From contig NZ_CP015882.1 in NCBI RefSeq assembly GCF_000697965.2, positions 558,001 to 622,000 on the forward strand: a stretch of 64,000 nucleotides of DNA, written 5' to 3'. The stretch is from Ensifer adhaerens. GTDB taxonomy: Bacteria > Pseudomonadota > Alphaproteobacteria > Rhizobiales > Rhizobiaceae. Below the pieces are notes generated by a model that saw only the letters and a list, made by a program, of their open reading frames with translations, ran no database searches and was not told the origin of the DNA. This document shows positions 24,663 through 33,258 of this stretch, one piece after another (the first letter of the stretch is position 1; every line of letters begins with the position of its first letter). Position numbers and translations under genes: made by a program.

Positions 24663-25268
24663 ATGGCGCGGTTTGACGCCTTGCAAGCGTTTCTGGACGC
24701 GGCCTTTGTCGCGTTCAACCAGTTTTCACAGGCTCTGCGGGCGCGCCAGTCACTCATGCAGATTTTTGCCCAGCTTGAAGCGCCGCAACCGCAACGTCTG
24801 GACATCGGCAAGCGCCTCCCGGTCTGCAGCCAACATCTCGACAGTGTGCTGGCTGCAGAAACCGGCCGATCGTCCCTGGATACGCTAATCAGACGCTTCT
24901 CGGACCTTGAGCCGATGCTCGAATGGAAGTGGCGCTCGGTCTACGACCATACGGCCAGCGAAAATTTCTTGATGAGCCACGCCAATGCGATGATCGCCGG
25001 ACCGGGTGGCCTGGAGGACCGGAGGGACCTCTGGCTCGGCGCGACGCTGATGGCGCCGTATGTGCGTTATCCCGACCACGACCACGCCCCGGAAGAGACG
25101 TACCTCGTCCTGTCGGAAGGCGAGTTTCAGCATGGCGATTCCGAATGGTTCTCACCCGGGATCGGAGGTTCCTTCTACAATCCGCCTGGCGTCAGACACG
25201 CCATGCGGTCGGGTGAGAAACCGCTGTTTGCATTCTGGGCATTGTTGCCTGATCGACCGAGGCACTGA
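24663..25268 (+). CDS. DMSP-lyase-like cupin (DddQ/DddW family)
   Basis: A 201-residue protein whose C-terminal half is a cupin: GATLMAPYVRYPDHDHAPEETYLVLSEGEF, then FYNPPGVRHAM. His139, His141, Glu145 and His179 give the H-x-H-x3-E...H metal site, and Tyr147 is placed like a tyrosine used by DMSP lyases. The N-terminal ~85 helical residues also fit that family, which cleaves dimethylsulphoniopropionate to dimethyl sulphide and acrylate. The start is 2 bp after the StcD-like stop, so it is co-transcribed. DMSP is a sulphur analogue of betaines, so true lyase activity is possible, but a role in handling another betaine product cannot be excluded. Confidence 0.7.
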   Translation: MARFDALQAFLDAAFVAFNQFSQALRARQSLMQIFAQLEAPQPQRLDIGKRLPVCSQHLDSVLAAETGRSSLDTLIRRFSDLEPMLEWKWRSVYDHTASENFLMSHANAMIAGPGGLEDRRDLWLGATLMAPYVRYPDHDHAPEETYLVLSEGEFQHGDSEWFSPGIGGSFYNPPGVRHAMRSGEKPLFAFWALLPDRPRH

Positions 25269-25313
25269 CGAAAGGGCGTTCGGCCGAGACCGAGCGCGGG
25301 AGAAAGGTTTGCC

Positions 25314-26063
25314 ATGAAAATACTTGTGACGGTGAAACGGGTCGTTGACTACAACGTCAAGATCCGGGTGAAGGCAGACGGTTCGGGCGTCGAGCTTGCG
25401 AACGTGAAGATGTCGATGAACCCGTTCGACGAAATCTCGGTCGAAGAGGCGCTCAGGCTGAAGGAAGCCGGCAAGGCGGACGAAGTCGTCGTCGTATCCG
25501 TCGGTCCGGCCAAGGCCGAAGAGACGCTGCGCACGGCGCTCGCCATGGGGGCCGACCGCGCCATCCTGGTTGAGACCGAAGACCAGGTCGAGCCGCTCGC
25601 TGTCGCCAAGATCGTCAAGGGCGTGGCCGAGGCTGAACAGCCGGGCCTGATCATCGTCGGCAAGCAGGCAATCGACGACGATTCGAACCAGACCGGCCAG
25701 ATGCTGTCGGCCCTGCTCGGCTGGGCGCAAGGCACCTTCGCCTCCAAGGTCGAGATCGGCGATGGCAAGGCAACCGTGACGCGCGAAGTCGACGGCGGTC
25801 TGCAGACGATCGACATCAAGCTGCCGGCCGTCGTCACCACCGACCTGCGTTTGAACGAGCCGCGCTACGCCTCACTGCCGAACATCATGAAGGCGAAGAA
25901 GAAGCCGCTCGACAGACACACCCCGGCCGACTTCGGCGTCGACACGGCCGCCCGCCTCAAGGTGCTGAAGACCGAGGAGCCGTCGGGCCGCAAGGCCGGC
26001 ATCAAGGTCAAGTCGGTCGCCGAGCTCGTCGAAAAGCTTAAAGTCGAAGCCGGCGTGCTCTGA
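25314..26063 (+). CDS. etfB: electron transfer flavoprotein beta subunit
   Basis: A 249-residue Etf[28 protein letters not shown] at the N-terminus, [41 protein letters not shown] and the family end segment [20 protein letters not shown]. With EtfA it forms the FAD/AMP-binding heterodimer that accepts electrons from dehydrogenases such as the TMADH-like enzymes encoded on both sides, passing them to ETF:ubiquinone oxidoreductase. It follows the DMSP-lyase-like gene by 45 bp, with an AGAAAGG ribosome site. A pathway-dedicated copy is likely, since the cell should have another set for fatty-acid oxidation. Confidence 0.96.
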   Translation: MKILVTVKRVVDYNVKIRVKADGSGVELANVKMSMNPFDEISVEEALRLKEAGKADEVVVVSVGPAKAEETLRTALAMGADRAILVETEDQVEPLAVAKIVKGVAEAEQPGLIIVGKQAIDDDSNQTGQMLSALLGWAQGTFASKVEIGDGKATVTREVDGGLQTIDIKLPAVVTTDLRLNEPRYASLPNIMKAKKKPLDRHTPADFGVDTAARLKVLKTEEPSGRKAGIKVKSVAELVEKLKVEAGVL

Positions 26064-26085
26064 TTTAAGGAAGGGAGATTTTATC

Positions 26086-27027
26086 ATGGCCATTCTTCTT
26101 CTGGCTGACCACGACAGCAACCACCTTTCCGACCAGACCGCCAAGGCGCTGAGCGCCGCTTCGAAAATCGCCAGTGGGACTGGAGCCGATGTGCATGTGC
26201 TGGTCGCCGGCGCCGGCGCCAAGGCTGCAGCCGAACAGGCCGCCAAGCTTGCGGGCGTTGCCAAGGTGATCGTTGCCGACGACGCCTCGCTTGCCAACAA
26301 CCTGGCAGAGCCGCTGGCGGCCCTGATCGTCTCGCTCGCCGGCAACTACGACACCATCGTGAGCGCCGCGACCTCGGTCGGCAAGAACGTCATGCCGCGC
26401 GTCGCAGCCCTGCTCGACGTCTCTCAGGTCTCGGAAATCATCGAAGTTGTCTCGTCGGATACTTATCTGCGCCCGATCTATGCCGGCAACGCCATCCAGA
26501 CGGTGCAGACGACCGAAGCCAAGCGCGTCATCACCGTGCGCACCGCTTCCTTCGCTTCCGCCCCTGAAGGCGGCTCGGCGGCGATCGAGAGCGTCTCGGC
26601 TGCCGCCAACCCCGGCGTTTCCTCCTTCGTCGCCGATGCCCTGTCGTCGTCCGACCGCCCGGAGCTGACGTCTGCCAAGATCATCATCTCGGGCGGTCGT
26701 GCGCTCGGCTCGTCGGAAAAATTCCAGGAAGTCATCCTGCCGGTTGCCGACAAGCTCGGTGCTGCCGTCGGTGCTTCGCGCGCTGCCGTCGACGCCGGTT
26801 ACGCGCCGAACGACTGGCAGGTCGGCCAGACCGGCAAGGTCGTTGCCCCCGATCTCTACATCGCCTGCGGCATCTCCGGTGCCATCCAGCACCTCGCCGG
26901 CATGAAGGACTCGAAGGTCATCGTCGCGATCAACAAGGACGAAGAGGCGCCGATCTTCCAGGTCGCCGACTACGGACTGGTTGCCGATCTCTTCGACGCT
27001 CTGCCGGAGTTGCAGAAGGCTTCGTAG
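26086..27027 (+). CDS. etfA: electron transfer flavoprotein alpha subunit
   Basis: A 313-residue Etf[23 protein letters not shown], then the C-terminal FAD-binding domain with [75 protein letters not shown], which contains the diagnostic [10 protein letters not shown] and GISGAIQH motifs. It carries the catalytic FAD of the heterodimer. It is 22 bp after etfB, with a good GGAAGGGAG site. Its role in this operon is to drain electrons from N-demethylation. Confidence 0.97.
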   Translation: MAILLLADHDSNHLSDQTAKALSAASKIASGTGADVHVLVAGAGAKAAAEQAAKLAGVAKVIVADDASLANNLAEPLAALIVSLAGNYDTIVSAATSVGKNVMPRVAALLDVSQVSEIIEVVSSDTYLRPIYAGNAIQTVQTTEAKRVITVRTASFASAPEGGSAAIESVSAAANPGVSSFVADALSSSDRPELTSAKIIISGGRALGSSEKFQEVILPVADKLGAAVGASRAAVDAGYAPNDWQVGQTGKVVAPDLYIACGISGAIQHLAGMKDSKVIVAINKDEEAPIFQVADYGLVADLFDALPELQKAS

Positions 27028-27118
27028 GTCCGTTTTTAAGCGACCGAACCCAGGTGGGCTGACCGTGGTTCGGTTGGCCCTTCCACGCGATTGAAGCATC
27101 AACGAAAAGGATACCACA

Positions 27119-28246
27119 GTGGATGTACGCGCCGCCGTTGCCGTTCAGGCAGGCAAGCCGCTTGAGGTCATGACGGTTCAGCTCGAAGGCCCGCGGGCCG
27201 GCGAAGTGCTGATCGAGGTCAAGGCCACAGGCATCTGCCACACCGACGACTTCACCCTGTCCGGCGCCGATCCGGAAGGCCTGTTCCCGGCGATCCTCGG
27301 CCATGAAGGCGCCGGCATCGTCGTCGACGTCGGCCCGGGTGTGACCTCGGTGAAGAAGGGCGATCATGTCATTCCGCTCTACACGCCCGAGTGCCGCTCC
27401 TGCCCGTCGTGTCTGTCGCGCAAGACCAATCTGTGCACCGCGATCCGCTCGACGCAAGGCCAAGGCCTGATGCCCGACGGCACCTCGCGCTTCTCGATCG
27501 GCAAGGACACGATCCACCACTACATGGGCTGCTCGACCTTCGCCAACTACACGGTGCTGCCGGAGATCGCGGTTGCCAAGGTCAACCCGGACGCGCCGTT
27601 CGACAAGATCTGCTACATCGGCTGCGGCGTGACGACCGGCATCGGCGCCGTCATCAACACGGCACAGGTGGAAATGGGTGCGACTGCGATCGTCTTCGGT
27701 CTCGGCGGCATCGGCCTCAACGTCATTCAGGGCCTGCGCCTTGCCGGTGCCGACATGATCATCGGTGTCGACCTCAACAACGACAAGAAGGCCTGGGGCG
27801 AACGCTTCGGCATGACCCACTTCGTCAACCCGAAGGAGGTCGGCGATGAAATCGTGCCTTACCTCGTCAACATGACCAAGCGCGGCGCCGACCAGATCGG
27901 CGGCGCCGACTACACCTTCGACTGCACCGGCAACACCAAGGTGATGCGCCAGGCGCTCGAGGCCTCGCATCGCGGCTGGGGCAAGTCGGTCGTCATCGGC
28001 GTTGCCGGCGCCGGCCAGGAGATCTCCACCCGGCCGTTCCAGCTCGTCACCGGTCGCACCTGGATGGGCACCGCCTTTGGCGGTGCGCGCGGCCGCACCG
28101 ACGTGCCGAAGATCGTCGACTGGTACATGGAAGGCAAGATCGAGATCGACCCGATGATCACCCACACGATGCCGCTCGAAGACATCAACAAGGGCTTCGA
28201 ACTGATGCATTCGGGCGAGAGCATTCGCAGCGTGGTGTTATACTGA
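27119..28246 (+). CDS. adhC: S-(hydroxymethyl)glutathione dehydrogenase / class III alcohol dehydrogenase
   Basis: A 375-residue zinc alcohol dehydrogenase starting at GTG, with AAGGA 8 bases upstream. Class III features are complete: CHTDDFTLSGADPEGLFPAILGHEGAGIV (catalytic zinc), the four-cysteine structural zinc loop CRSCPSCLSRKTNLC, and GLGGIGLNVIQGLRLAGAD for NAD+. It oxidises the glutathione adduct of formaldehyde to S-formylglutathione, and can reduce S-nitrosoglutathione. Placed directly after etfA and before Gfa, it detoxifies the formaldehyde released by the demethylases. Confidence 0.97.
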   Translation: MDVRAAVAVQAGKPLEVMTVQLEGPRAGEVLIEVKATGICHTDDFTLSGADPEGLFPAILGHEGAGIVVDVGPGVTSVKKGDHVIPLYTPECRSCPSCLSRKTNLCTAIRSTQGQGLMPDGTSRFSIGKDTIHHYMGCSTFANYTVLPEIAVAKVNPDAPFDKICYIGCGVTTGIGAVINTAQVEMGATAIVFGLGGIGLNVIQGLRLAGADMIIGVDLNNDKKAWGERFGMTHFVNPKEVGDEIVPYLVNMTKRGADQIGGADYTFDCTGNTKVMRQALEASHRGWGKSVVIGVAGAGQEISTRPFQLVTGRTWMGTAFGGARGRTDVPKIVDWYMEGKIEIDPMITHTMPLEDINKGFELMHSGESIRSVVLY

Positions 28247-28364
28247 GCGCGGGTTGAGGACCGTTTCCAGACTGCAAATGCACTTTTTGCGCCGCAGCGT
28301 GATCTAGCCGGCGGCGCCAACAAGCAGCCGGGCATTGTGCGCCGGCCAGAAGGAGGAGAAGCCC

Positions 28365-28937
28365 ATGCCAAGCATTGCGATCCATCCATCCCTCGACAGC
28401 GGGTTCAAGGCGACGGACGCTGCCTTTTCCGGCGGCACGCTGGTCTGCAACTGCGCGAGCAATCCCGTGAAAGTGCGCGTCAAGGGTGATATCGCCCACA
28501 ACCATGCTTGCGGCTGCACAAAGTGCTGGAAACCAGATGGTGCCGCGTTCTCGGTTGTCGCCGTCGCGCCAACGGAAAATGTCGAGGTGCTCGAAAATGG
28601 CGACAAGCTTGCGGTCGTGGACCCGGCGGCGCTGATCCAGCGACATGCGTGCAAGGATTGCGGCGTACACATGTACGGCCCGGTCGAGCGTGACCACGCG
28701 TTCAAGGGGCTTTCCTTCGTTCATCCTGAGCGCTTCCAGGAGGCAGGCTGGGCAAAACCGGGTTTTGCCGCCTTCGTATCGTCGATCATCGAGAGCGGCT
28801 ATGACCCGGCCGGAATGGACAGCATGCGCGCGCGGCTGCGCGAACTGGGCCTCGAACCCTATGACTGTCTCAACCCAGTCCTGATGGACGTTCTCGCCAC
28901 CTGGGCGGCCAAGAAGAGCGGCGCGCTTCCTGCCTAA
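28365..28937 (+). CDS. gfa: glutathione-dependent formaldehyde-activating enzyme (Gfa)
   Basis: A 190-residue Gfa with its zinc-binding cysteines in place: [12 protein letters not shown], then [16 protein letters not shown] and [14 protein letters not shown]. It promotes condensation of formaldehyde with glutathione to S-hydroxymethylglutathione, the substrate of the dehydrogenase encoded upstream. The start at 28365 is fixed by AAGGAGGAG; a frame from 28335 has no ribosome site. It is the last gene of the plus-strand operon, and a strong bidirectional hairpin follows. Confidence 0.95.
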   Translation: MPSIAIHPSLDSGFKATDAAFSGGTLVCNCASNPVKVRVKGDIAHNHACGCTKCWKPDGAAFSVVAVAPTENVEVLENGDKLAVVDPAALIQRHACKDCGVHMYGPVERDHAFKGLSFVHPERFQEAGWAKPGFAAFVSSIIESGYDPAGMDSMRARLRELGLEPYDCLNPVLMDVLATWAAKKSGALPA

Positions 28938-28964
28938 TAGTCAGACCGCTGACTGTCCGCTATG

Positions 28965-28993
28965 TCGATCGCTAGGCCAAGCCTAGCGATCGA
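28965..28993. terminator. 13-bp perfect bidirectional terminator hairpin
   Basis: TCGATCGCTAGGC (28965-28977) pairs with GCCTAGCGATCGA (28981-28993) across CAA. It lies 28 bp after the gfa stop and contains the stop codon of the convergent reductase gene, so it probably ends both transcripts, although neither side has a long T-run. Confidence 0.6.
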
Positions 28994-30068
28994 CGACGAG
29001 ATCACTGAGCGGCTTCGAACAGCAAGGAAGGAAAAGCCCAGCATCGATCTCTCGTTGCCTTATCCCGCCATTGTGGTTCATCTCGACCGAACCCGATACG
29101 AGCTTGGACTTGCACGTGCCGCAGACGCCGTTCGAACACGATGAGGCGAGTTTTACGCCCGCTTTCTTTGCGCAGGAAAGCACGGTCTGCTCGCCCCCGA
29201 TTTCGATCTTGCGGCCCTGTTTGGAGAACTCGACCTGGAACGTTCGGGTCGCCGGCTGATCGACGATAGGAATATCCGGGGTGTCGATCACGGCCGCATC
29301 GAAGCTCTCCTCGATGTAGTTGGATTGCGGAACGCCGAGTTCGGCAGCGATCGTGCGCGCTGCCGCCATGAACGGGGCAGGGCCGCAGCACATGACAATG
29401 CGTTCGGCGATATCGGGAACAGCAAGCTGCAAGTAAGCAGCCGATATGCGTCCCGTCAGGCCATGCCAGTTGGTTTCGCCGGTAACGACTTCCGGCAGAA
29501 ACTGCAAGCGCAGGCCCTTCATCCGGTAGGCGAGTGACGCGAGTTCGTCGCGGAAGATGAGGTCCTTCGGGGTTCGCGCCGCGTGCATGAAGACGACGTC
29601 GACAGGCTCGCATGTATCGGCCAATTCGCGAACCATCGCCATGACCGGTGTGATCCCCGACCCTCCCGACAGAAAAAGGTACTTCCGACCGTTCGGGCGA
29701 ATGAACTGGCCGAGGGGACCGTTCGCCTTGACCTTGGCGTTGACCGTGAGCCGATCGTGAAGCCAGTTCGAGATCTTGCCGTCGGCGACGCGCTTGACGG
29801 TCACCGAGAACGCATTGCTGCGCTTCGGCGAGGACGAGATGCTGTAGCAGCGGCTTTCCGGCTCGCCCTCGATATCGAGGTCGAACAGGAAATACTGACC
29901 GGCTTCGAAGGCAAAACGTTTGCCTTCGGTGGACGCAAAGGTAAAGGTCTTCACGTCGTGTGTTTCCTGATGGACATCGATGCAGACCAGGTCCTCGTCC
30001 GCGTCGCGGCTCCAGATATCGCTCGGCTCGAGACGCCCGGCGGGAGAAAAGTTGCTCTTAGTATCCAT
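28983..30068 (-). CDS. GbcB-like ferredoxin reductase partner of the Rieske oxygenase
   Basis: A 361-residue flavodoxin-reductase-type protein. The FAD domain has SRCYSISSSP and the NAD domain LFLSGGSGITPVMAMVREL and VMCCGPAPFM. A C-terminal plant-type [2Fe-2S] domain has C-x4-C-x2-C (SSCSNGVCGTCKSKLVSG) and a fourth cysteine in LPCCSKP. It transfers electrons from NAD(P)H to the oxygenase encoded just upstream. The start at 30068 overlaps the oxygenase stop by 11 bp, showing translational coupling; a longer frame to 30278 is a shadow of the oxygenase gene. The stop codon lies in the shared terminator stem. Confidence 0.9.
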   Translation of the reverse strand: MDTKSNFSPAGRLEPSDIWSRDADEDLVCIDVHQETHDVKTFTFASTEGKRFAFEAGQYFLFDLDIEGEPESRCYSISSSPKRSNAFSVTVKRVADGKISNWLHDRLTVNAKVKANGPLGQFIRPNGRKYLFLSGGSGITPVMAMVRELADTCEPVDVVFMHAARTPKDLIFRDELASLAYRMKGLRLQFLPEVVTGETNWHGLTGRISAAYLQLAVPDIAERIVMCCGPAPFMAAARTIAAELGVPQSNYIEESFDAAVIDTPDIPIVDQPATRTFQVEFSKQGRKIEIGGEQTVLSCAKKAGVKLASSCSNGVCGTCKSKLVSGSVEMNHNGGIRQREIDAGLFLPCCSKPLSDLVVDR

Positions 30069-31311
30069 GGGCGCGCATCCGATCGATGTACCACGACGCG
30101 AATTTGTCGAGGTTTGTTTCGGAGAAGGGCGAGTAGGGACCCGGCACGTAAGCGGGATCTTCGACGCCGGCGTGGGAGCGGGCGACCAGTTCGGCGTCCT
30201 GCTCGGTTGTGGCGATCCAGACGTTGGTGAGCTTTTCGAGTTCGTAGTCGACCCCCTCGACGGCATCCTTGTGCACAAGCCATTTCGTCCGCACGAGCGT
30301 CTTGTCGGCCGATAGGGGGATGACGATCGAAACGACGGCGTGGTCGCCCATGAAGTGGTTCCAGCTGTTGTGACCCCAGAGATGCATGTCGCCGAGATCC
30401 TTGCGCGACATCGTGCCGAGCAGCTTTGCCGAGGCAGCGGTCGCGTCGGGCGTCTGGGATTCGCCCGCCCCCGAAATGATCAGCCGTTGCGTCCGAAAGT
30501 TGGTGGTGCAGTCCACCAGTTGCTCGACCGCCGCGGAGGGGTAGCCATCTGCCTCCCACCGCCTGGTGCGCTCCTCATAGAGCGAAAAATGCTCCTCCGC
30601 CTGGGCGCGATCTTCCGGGCTCAAAGCGTCCGGATCGAAGCCGAAATCGAGGTCGACGAAGGAGACGCAGAGCTCGGGATGGTTGGCGGAACAGTGGTAG
30701 CATTCACGGTTGTTCTCGATCGTGAGCTTCCAGTTGCCTTGTTCGATGACATCGGATTCATACGCGACCTTGGCGTTGGCGATATCGTAGGGAGCAAGCC
30801 GTTCTGCCATGACCCCGACGAGACGCTCAATATCTTCGGGCGGATCGTTCGAAAGGCAGACATAAACAAGGCCGCCAACCGACTTGAAGATCACGGGCTT
30901 GAGGCTGCGGCATTCCTTGTCGAAGCTCTTGCCCATATGGGGCGCATAGCTCAGTTCACCGGAAAGCTCATAGGTCCAGGTGTGGTAGGGACAGACAAGC
31001 TTCGAAACGATCGTCTTGCCTGGATCGAGCAGTCGGGCGCCTCGGTGGCGGCAGACATTGTGCATGACGCGGATCCCGCCGTCATCGTCGCGCAGGAGGA
31101 TGAGGCTGGTCTTGCCAATATCGACGACGGTTGCATCGCCCGGCTCCGGTACATCGCATTCAAGCCCAATGCAGATCCAGTGCCGGCGGAAAAAGACCTC
31201 CAGATCCGCCTCGAAGACATCCTCTCGCGTGTAGAGACCGGCGGGAAGCGAATGGCCCTCCGCTCTTGCATCAAGCAGCGATGATATGGGAGAAGAAAAT
31301 GTCTGCAGCAT
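30058..31311 (-). CDS. Rieske oxygenase, GbcA/Stc2-like betaine demethylase
   Basis: A 417-residue Rieske non-heme iron oxygenase. The Rieske cluster site is Cys87-x-His89 ... Cys107-x2-His110 (CRHRGARLL, CPYHTWTY). The mononuclear iron site follows in ENNRECYHCSANHPELC, with His206 and His211 and the bridging acidic Glu204. The length and motifs match oxygenases that remove one methyl from glycine betaine (GbcA) or proline betaine (Stc2), giving formaldehyde. I favour a GbcA-like function from overall appearance, but the two families are hard to separate by eye. It leads a two-gene unit with the reductase, divergent from a LysR regulator. Confidence 0.88.
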   Translation of the reverse strand: MLQTFSSPISSLLDARAEGHSLPAGLYTREDVFEADLEVFFRRHWICIGLECDVPEPGDATVVDIGKTSLILLRDDDGGIRVMHNVCRHRGARLLDPGKTIVSKLVCPYHTWTYELSGELSYAPHMGKSFDKECRSLKPVIFKSVGGLVYVCLSNDPPEDIERLVGVMAERLAPYDIANAKVAYESDVIEQGNWKLTIENNRECYHCSANHPELCVSFVDLDFGFDPDALSPEDRAQAEEHFSLYEERTRRWEADGYPSAAVEQLVDCTTNFRTQRLIISGAGESQTPDATAASAKLLGTMSRKDLGDMHLWGHNSWNHFMGDHAVVSIVIPLSADKTLVRTKWLVHKDAVEGVDYELEKLTNVWIATTEQDAELVARSHAGVEDPAYVPGPYSPFSETNLDKFASWYIDRMRAHGY

Positions 31312-31408
31312 AATTCCACCTTATGTTCCGATCGGAAGCTCGAGGGGCTCCACAAAGAGGATCGCTCAGGCGCGGCAGTCGCTCAACGGCACAAATATGC
31401 GCGTTTCA

Positions 31409-31425
31409 CATTACCAAATGTAATG
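31409..31425. promoter_or_regulatory. candidate LysR operator in the oxygenase/lysR divergent promoter
   Basis: CATTAC (31409-31414) and GTAATG (31420-31425) form a perfect inverted repeat with a 5-base spacer, ending 9 bp before the lysR start codon. The spacing fits a LysR-type recognition site used for autoregulation and control of the divergent oxygenase operon. Confidence 0.5.
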
Positions 31426-31433
31426 GATCCAAG

Positions 31434-32345
31434 ATGGTCAATCTGAGGAAGAAACTCCCGCCGCTCACCGCGCTGACGGCCTTTGAGGCAGCGGCTCGAT
31501 TGTCGAGCTTCACACGGGCCGCGACGGAACTCGGCGTGACGCAGGCGGCTATAAGCAGACAGATCCATTTGCTCGAAGAGGACTTTGGGTTCCCCTTGTT
31601 TCGGCGGCTTCATCGCAAGATCGAACTGACTGATAAAGGCCGGCTGCTTTACGCAGCGGCCGGCGACGCGTTCAATCTTATTGCCGACACCGTTGCGGAT
31701 CTTCGGTCGGAGGGAGCAGATGACGAGCTGGCAATTGCAGCGACCATCTCCTTTTCACATTTCTGGCTGCTGCCAAGGATCGCTGCGTTTTCTCGAGCCT
31801 ATCCCGAAATCAAGCTTCGCATCATCACACAGGATGCTCGAACGAGTATCGAGGCTAGCGATGTGGACCTGGCGATCCGCTACGGGACCGGTACCTGGCC
31901 AGACGGCCAGGCGGAGTTCCTGTTCGAGGACGAGGTTTTCCCGATTTGCAGTGCAGATTATCTGGCCACGGCGGATCCGATCCGCACGCCGGGAGACCTC
32001 ATCAATCATCCGCTGATTACGAGCGATATTGATGACCCGACATGGACGGGCTGGGATGAATGGCTTGCAGCATTTTCCGTAAAAGCGCCGAAACGCGCCC
32101 GCGGCCTGCGATGCAGCTTCTATACGGAAGCCATTTATGCGGCGATGAACGGGCAAGGCATTGCCCTCGGCTGGAACCGCCTTGTCTCTGACCTTATTCG
32201 GCAAACTCGTTTGGTCCGCCTTACCGAAGCCTCCATTCGCACCAGGGCGGCATATTTTGTCGTGGTGCCGGCGAGAAGACCGAAAAAGGAAAGCGGACGG
32301 CTGTTCATCGAGTGGCTGCGCGAGGTCTCTTCAAGCGCGGAATGA
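31434..32345 (+). CDS. LysR-family regulator (GcvA-like) of the Rieske operon
   Basis: A 303-residue protein starting at 31434 (MVNLRKKLPPLTALTAFEAAARLSSFTRAATELGVTQAAISRQIHLLEEDFG), the GcvA-type LysR N-terminus with its winged helix-turn-helix. An effector-binding domain of two alpha/beta lobes follows (DELAIAATISFSHFWLLPRI..., ASDVDLAIRYGTG). It is divergent from the oxygenase gene with a 122-bp gap containing an inverted repeat, the usual arrangement for a LysR activator and its target. It probably activates the Rieske pair in response to a betaine or its product. Confidence 0.93.
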   Translation: MVNLRKKLPPLTALTAFEAAARLSSFTRAATELGVTQAAISRQIHLLEEDFGFPLFRRLHRKIELTDKGRLLYAAAGDAFNLIADTVADLRSEGADDELAIAATISFSHFWLLPRIAAFSRAYPEIKLRIITQDARTSIEASDVDLAIRYGTGTWPDGQAEFLFEDEVFPICSADYLATADPIRTPGDLINHPLITSDIDDPTWTGWDEWLAAFSVKAPKRARGLRCSFYTEAIYAAMNGQGIALGWNRLVSDLIRQTRLVRLTEASIRTRAAYFVVVPARRPKKESGRLFIEWLREVSSSAE

Positions 32346-32703
32346 GAGATCGTCCGTAACTTGTGGTCGGGGGCCGATTTAGCGCGTCCCGCCACTCTTC
32401 TTTTTTGAGAACTGAGCGACAGCCGTTTGGTGATCGATAAATGCTCCTTCACGGCGGCCGGGCTCGCCCGGAATGAGCCAATGCGACGCCTTTTGTGCCG
32501 CGCCAACCGATGCGCTTGCCGAGCACATAAGACCTTTGCCGGCCGCCATAAGACTGAGGTCCTATGGCGGAACCTCTCGCAGTAACTAACTTGGTCAGAG
32601 GGATTCGATCTGTTGATGATCGGTGGCACCTGCACGGTGCCGAGCCCATTTGACCCGTTGGAGGTCGAATGCCGATCGCTAGGACTCTGTAGGTGGGAAA
32701 TTT
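32346..32703. other. intergenic stretch with one long hairpin
   Basis: No gene was seen. An imperfect stem pairs CCGCCATA (32543-32550) with TATGGCGG (32563-32570), with an inner GAC/GTC pair around TGAG. It lacks a T-run, so it may be part of the BA14K leader or an unannotated small RNA rather than a terminator. Confidence 0.5.
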
Positions 32704-33186
32704 ATGAAGAAAATAGGTGCAGTACTCTTGGCCGCCGGCACGGCGCTATCGGCGGTCTCGGCGCAGGCGGTTCCGATGTTCGCTGTTTCCACTGGGCAGA
32801 CCTCCCAGCCGGTCGATTTAATCCATCATAAGCCAGGCCATTACGGCGGACCGCCGCACAAGCGCGGCTACGACGTCTACCGCTACGGCAGCAACCGCTA
32901 CAATGCAGCTCCACGATACGGCCATTACAATGGCTATGAGGGTTACCGGTACCGCCGCGACGGGTACCGTCGCCACAGTGATGGATGGTGGTATCCCCTG
33001 GCCGCATTCGGGACAGGAGTGATCATCGGTGGCGCAATCGCCTCACCGCCTCGGCAGGTCTATTCCAACGCGCCGTCGTCGCATGTCGAATGGTGCTATG
33101 ACCGCTATCGTTCGTACCGTGCCTACGACAACTCCTTCCAACCCTATTATGGGCCGCGCCAGGAATGTGTGTCGCCGTACTACTGA
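32704..33186 (+). CDS. BA14K-family exported protein
   Basis: A 160-residue protein with a signal peptide ([22 protein letters not shown]). A Tyr/Arg/Gly/His-rich middle (~45-95) and one hydrophobic segment (~97-115) come before the BA14K domain, whose signature is [34 protein letters not shown]. The family is known from Brucella, where a 14-kDa member is immunogenic with lectin-like activity, and is common in Rhizobiales. It is likely envelope-associated. It stands alone, convergent with the aconitase-type gene. Confidence 0.9.
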   Translation: MKKIGAVLLAAGTALSAVSAQAVPMFAVSTGQTSQPVDLIHHKPGHYGGPPHKRGYDVYRYGSNRYNAAPRYGHYNGYEGYRYRRDGYRRHSDGWWYPLAAFGTGVIIGGAIASPPRQVYSNAPSSHVEWCYDRYRSYRAYDNSFQPYYGPRQECVSPYY

Positions 33187-33258
33187 CCAGCGAGGCGCCC
33201 GCTTGCCAGAACGTGTCGGGTCGCTTCGATGCTCTCCGACACCGTGGTGGTTGCTGCT

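Noticed and set aside
26930..28210. 426-codon open frame antisense to adhC
   Set aside because: The plus strand carries a complete class III alcohol dehydrogenase; the antisense product has no known fold.
30058..31311. naming the Rieske oxygenase stc2
   Set aside because: GbcA- and Stc2-type enzymes share the motifs seen here; without an alignment the name would claim a substrate that is not shown.
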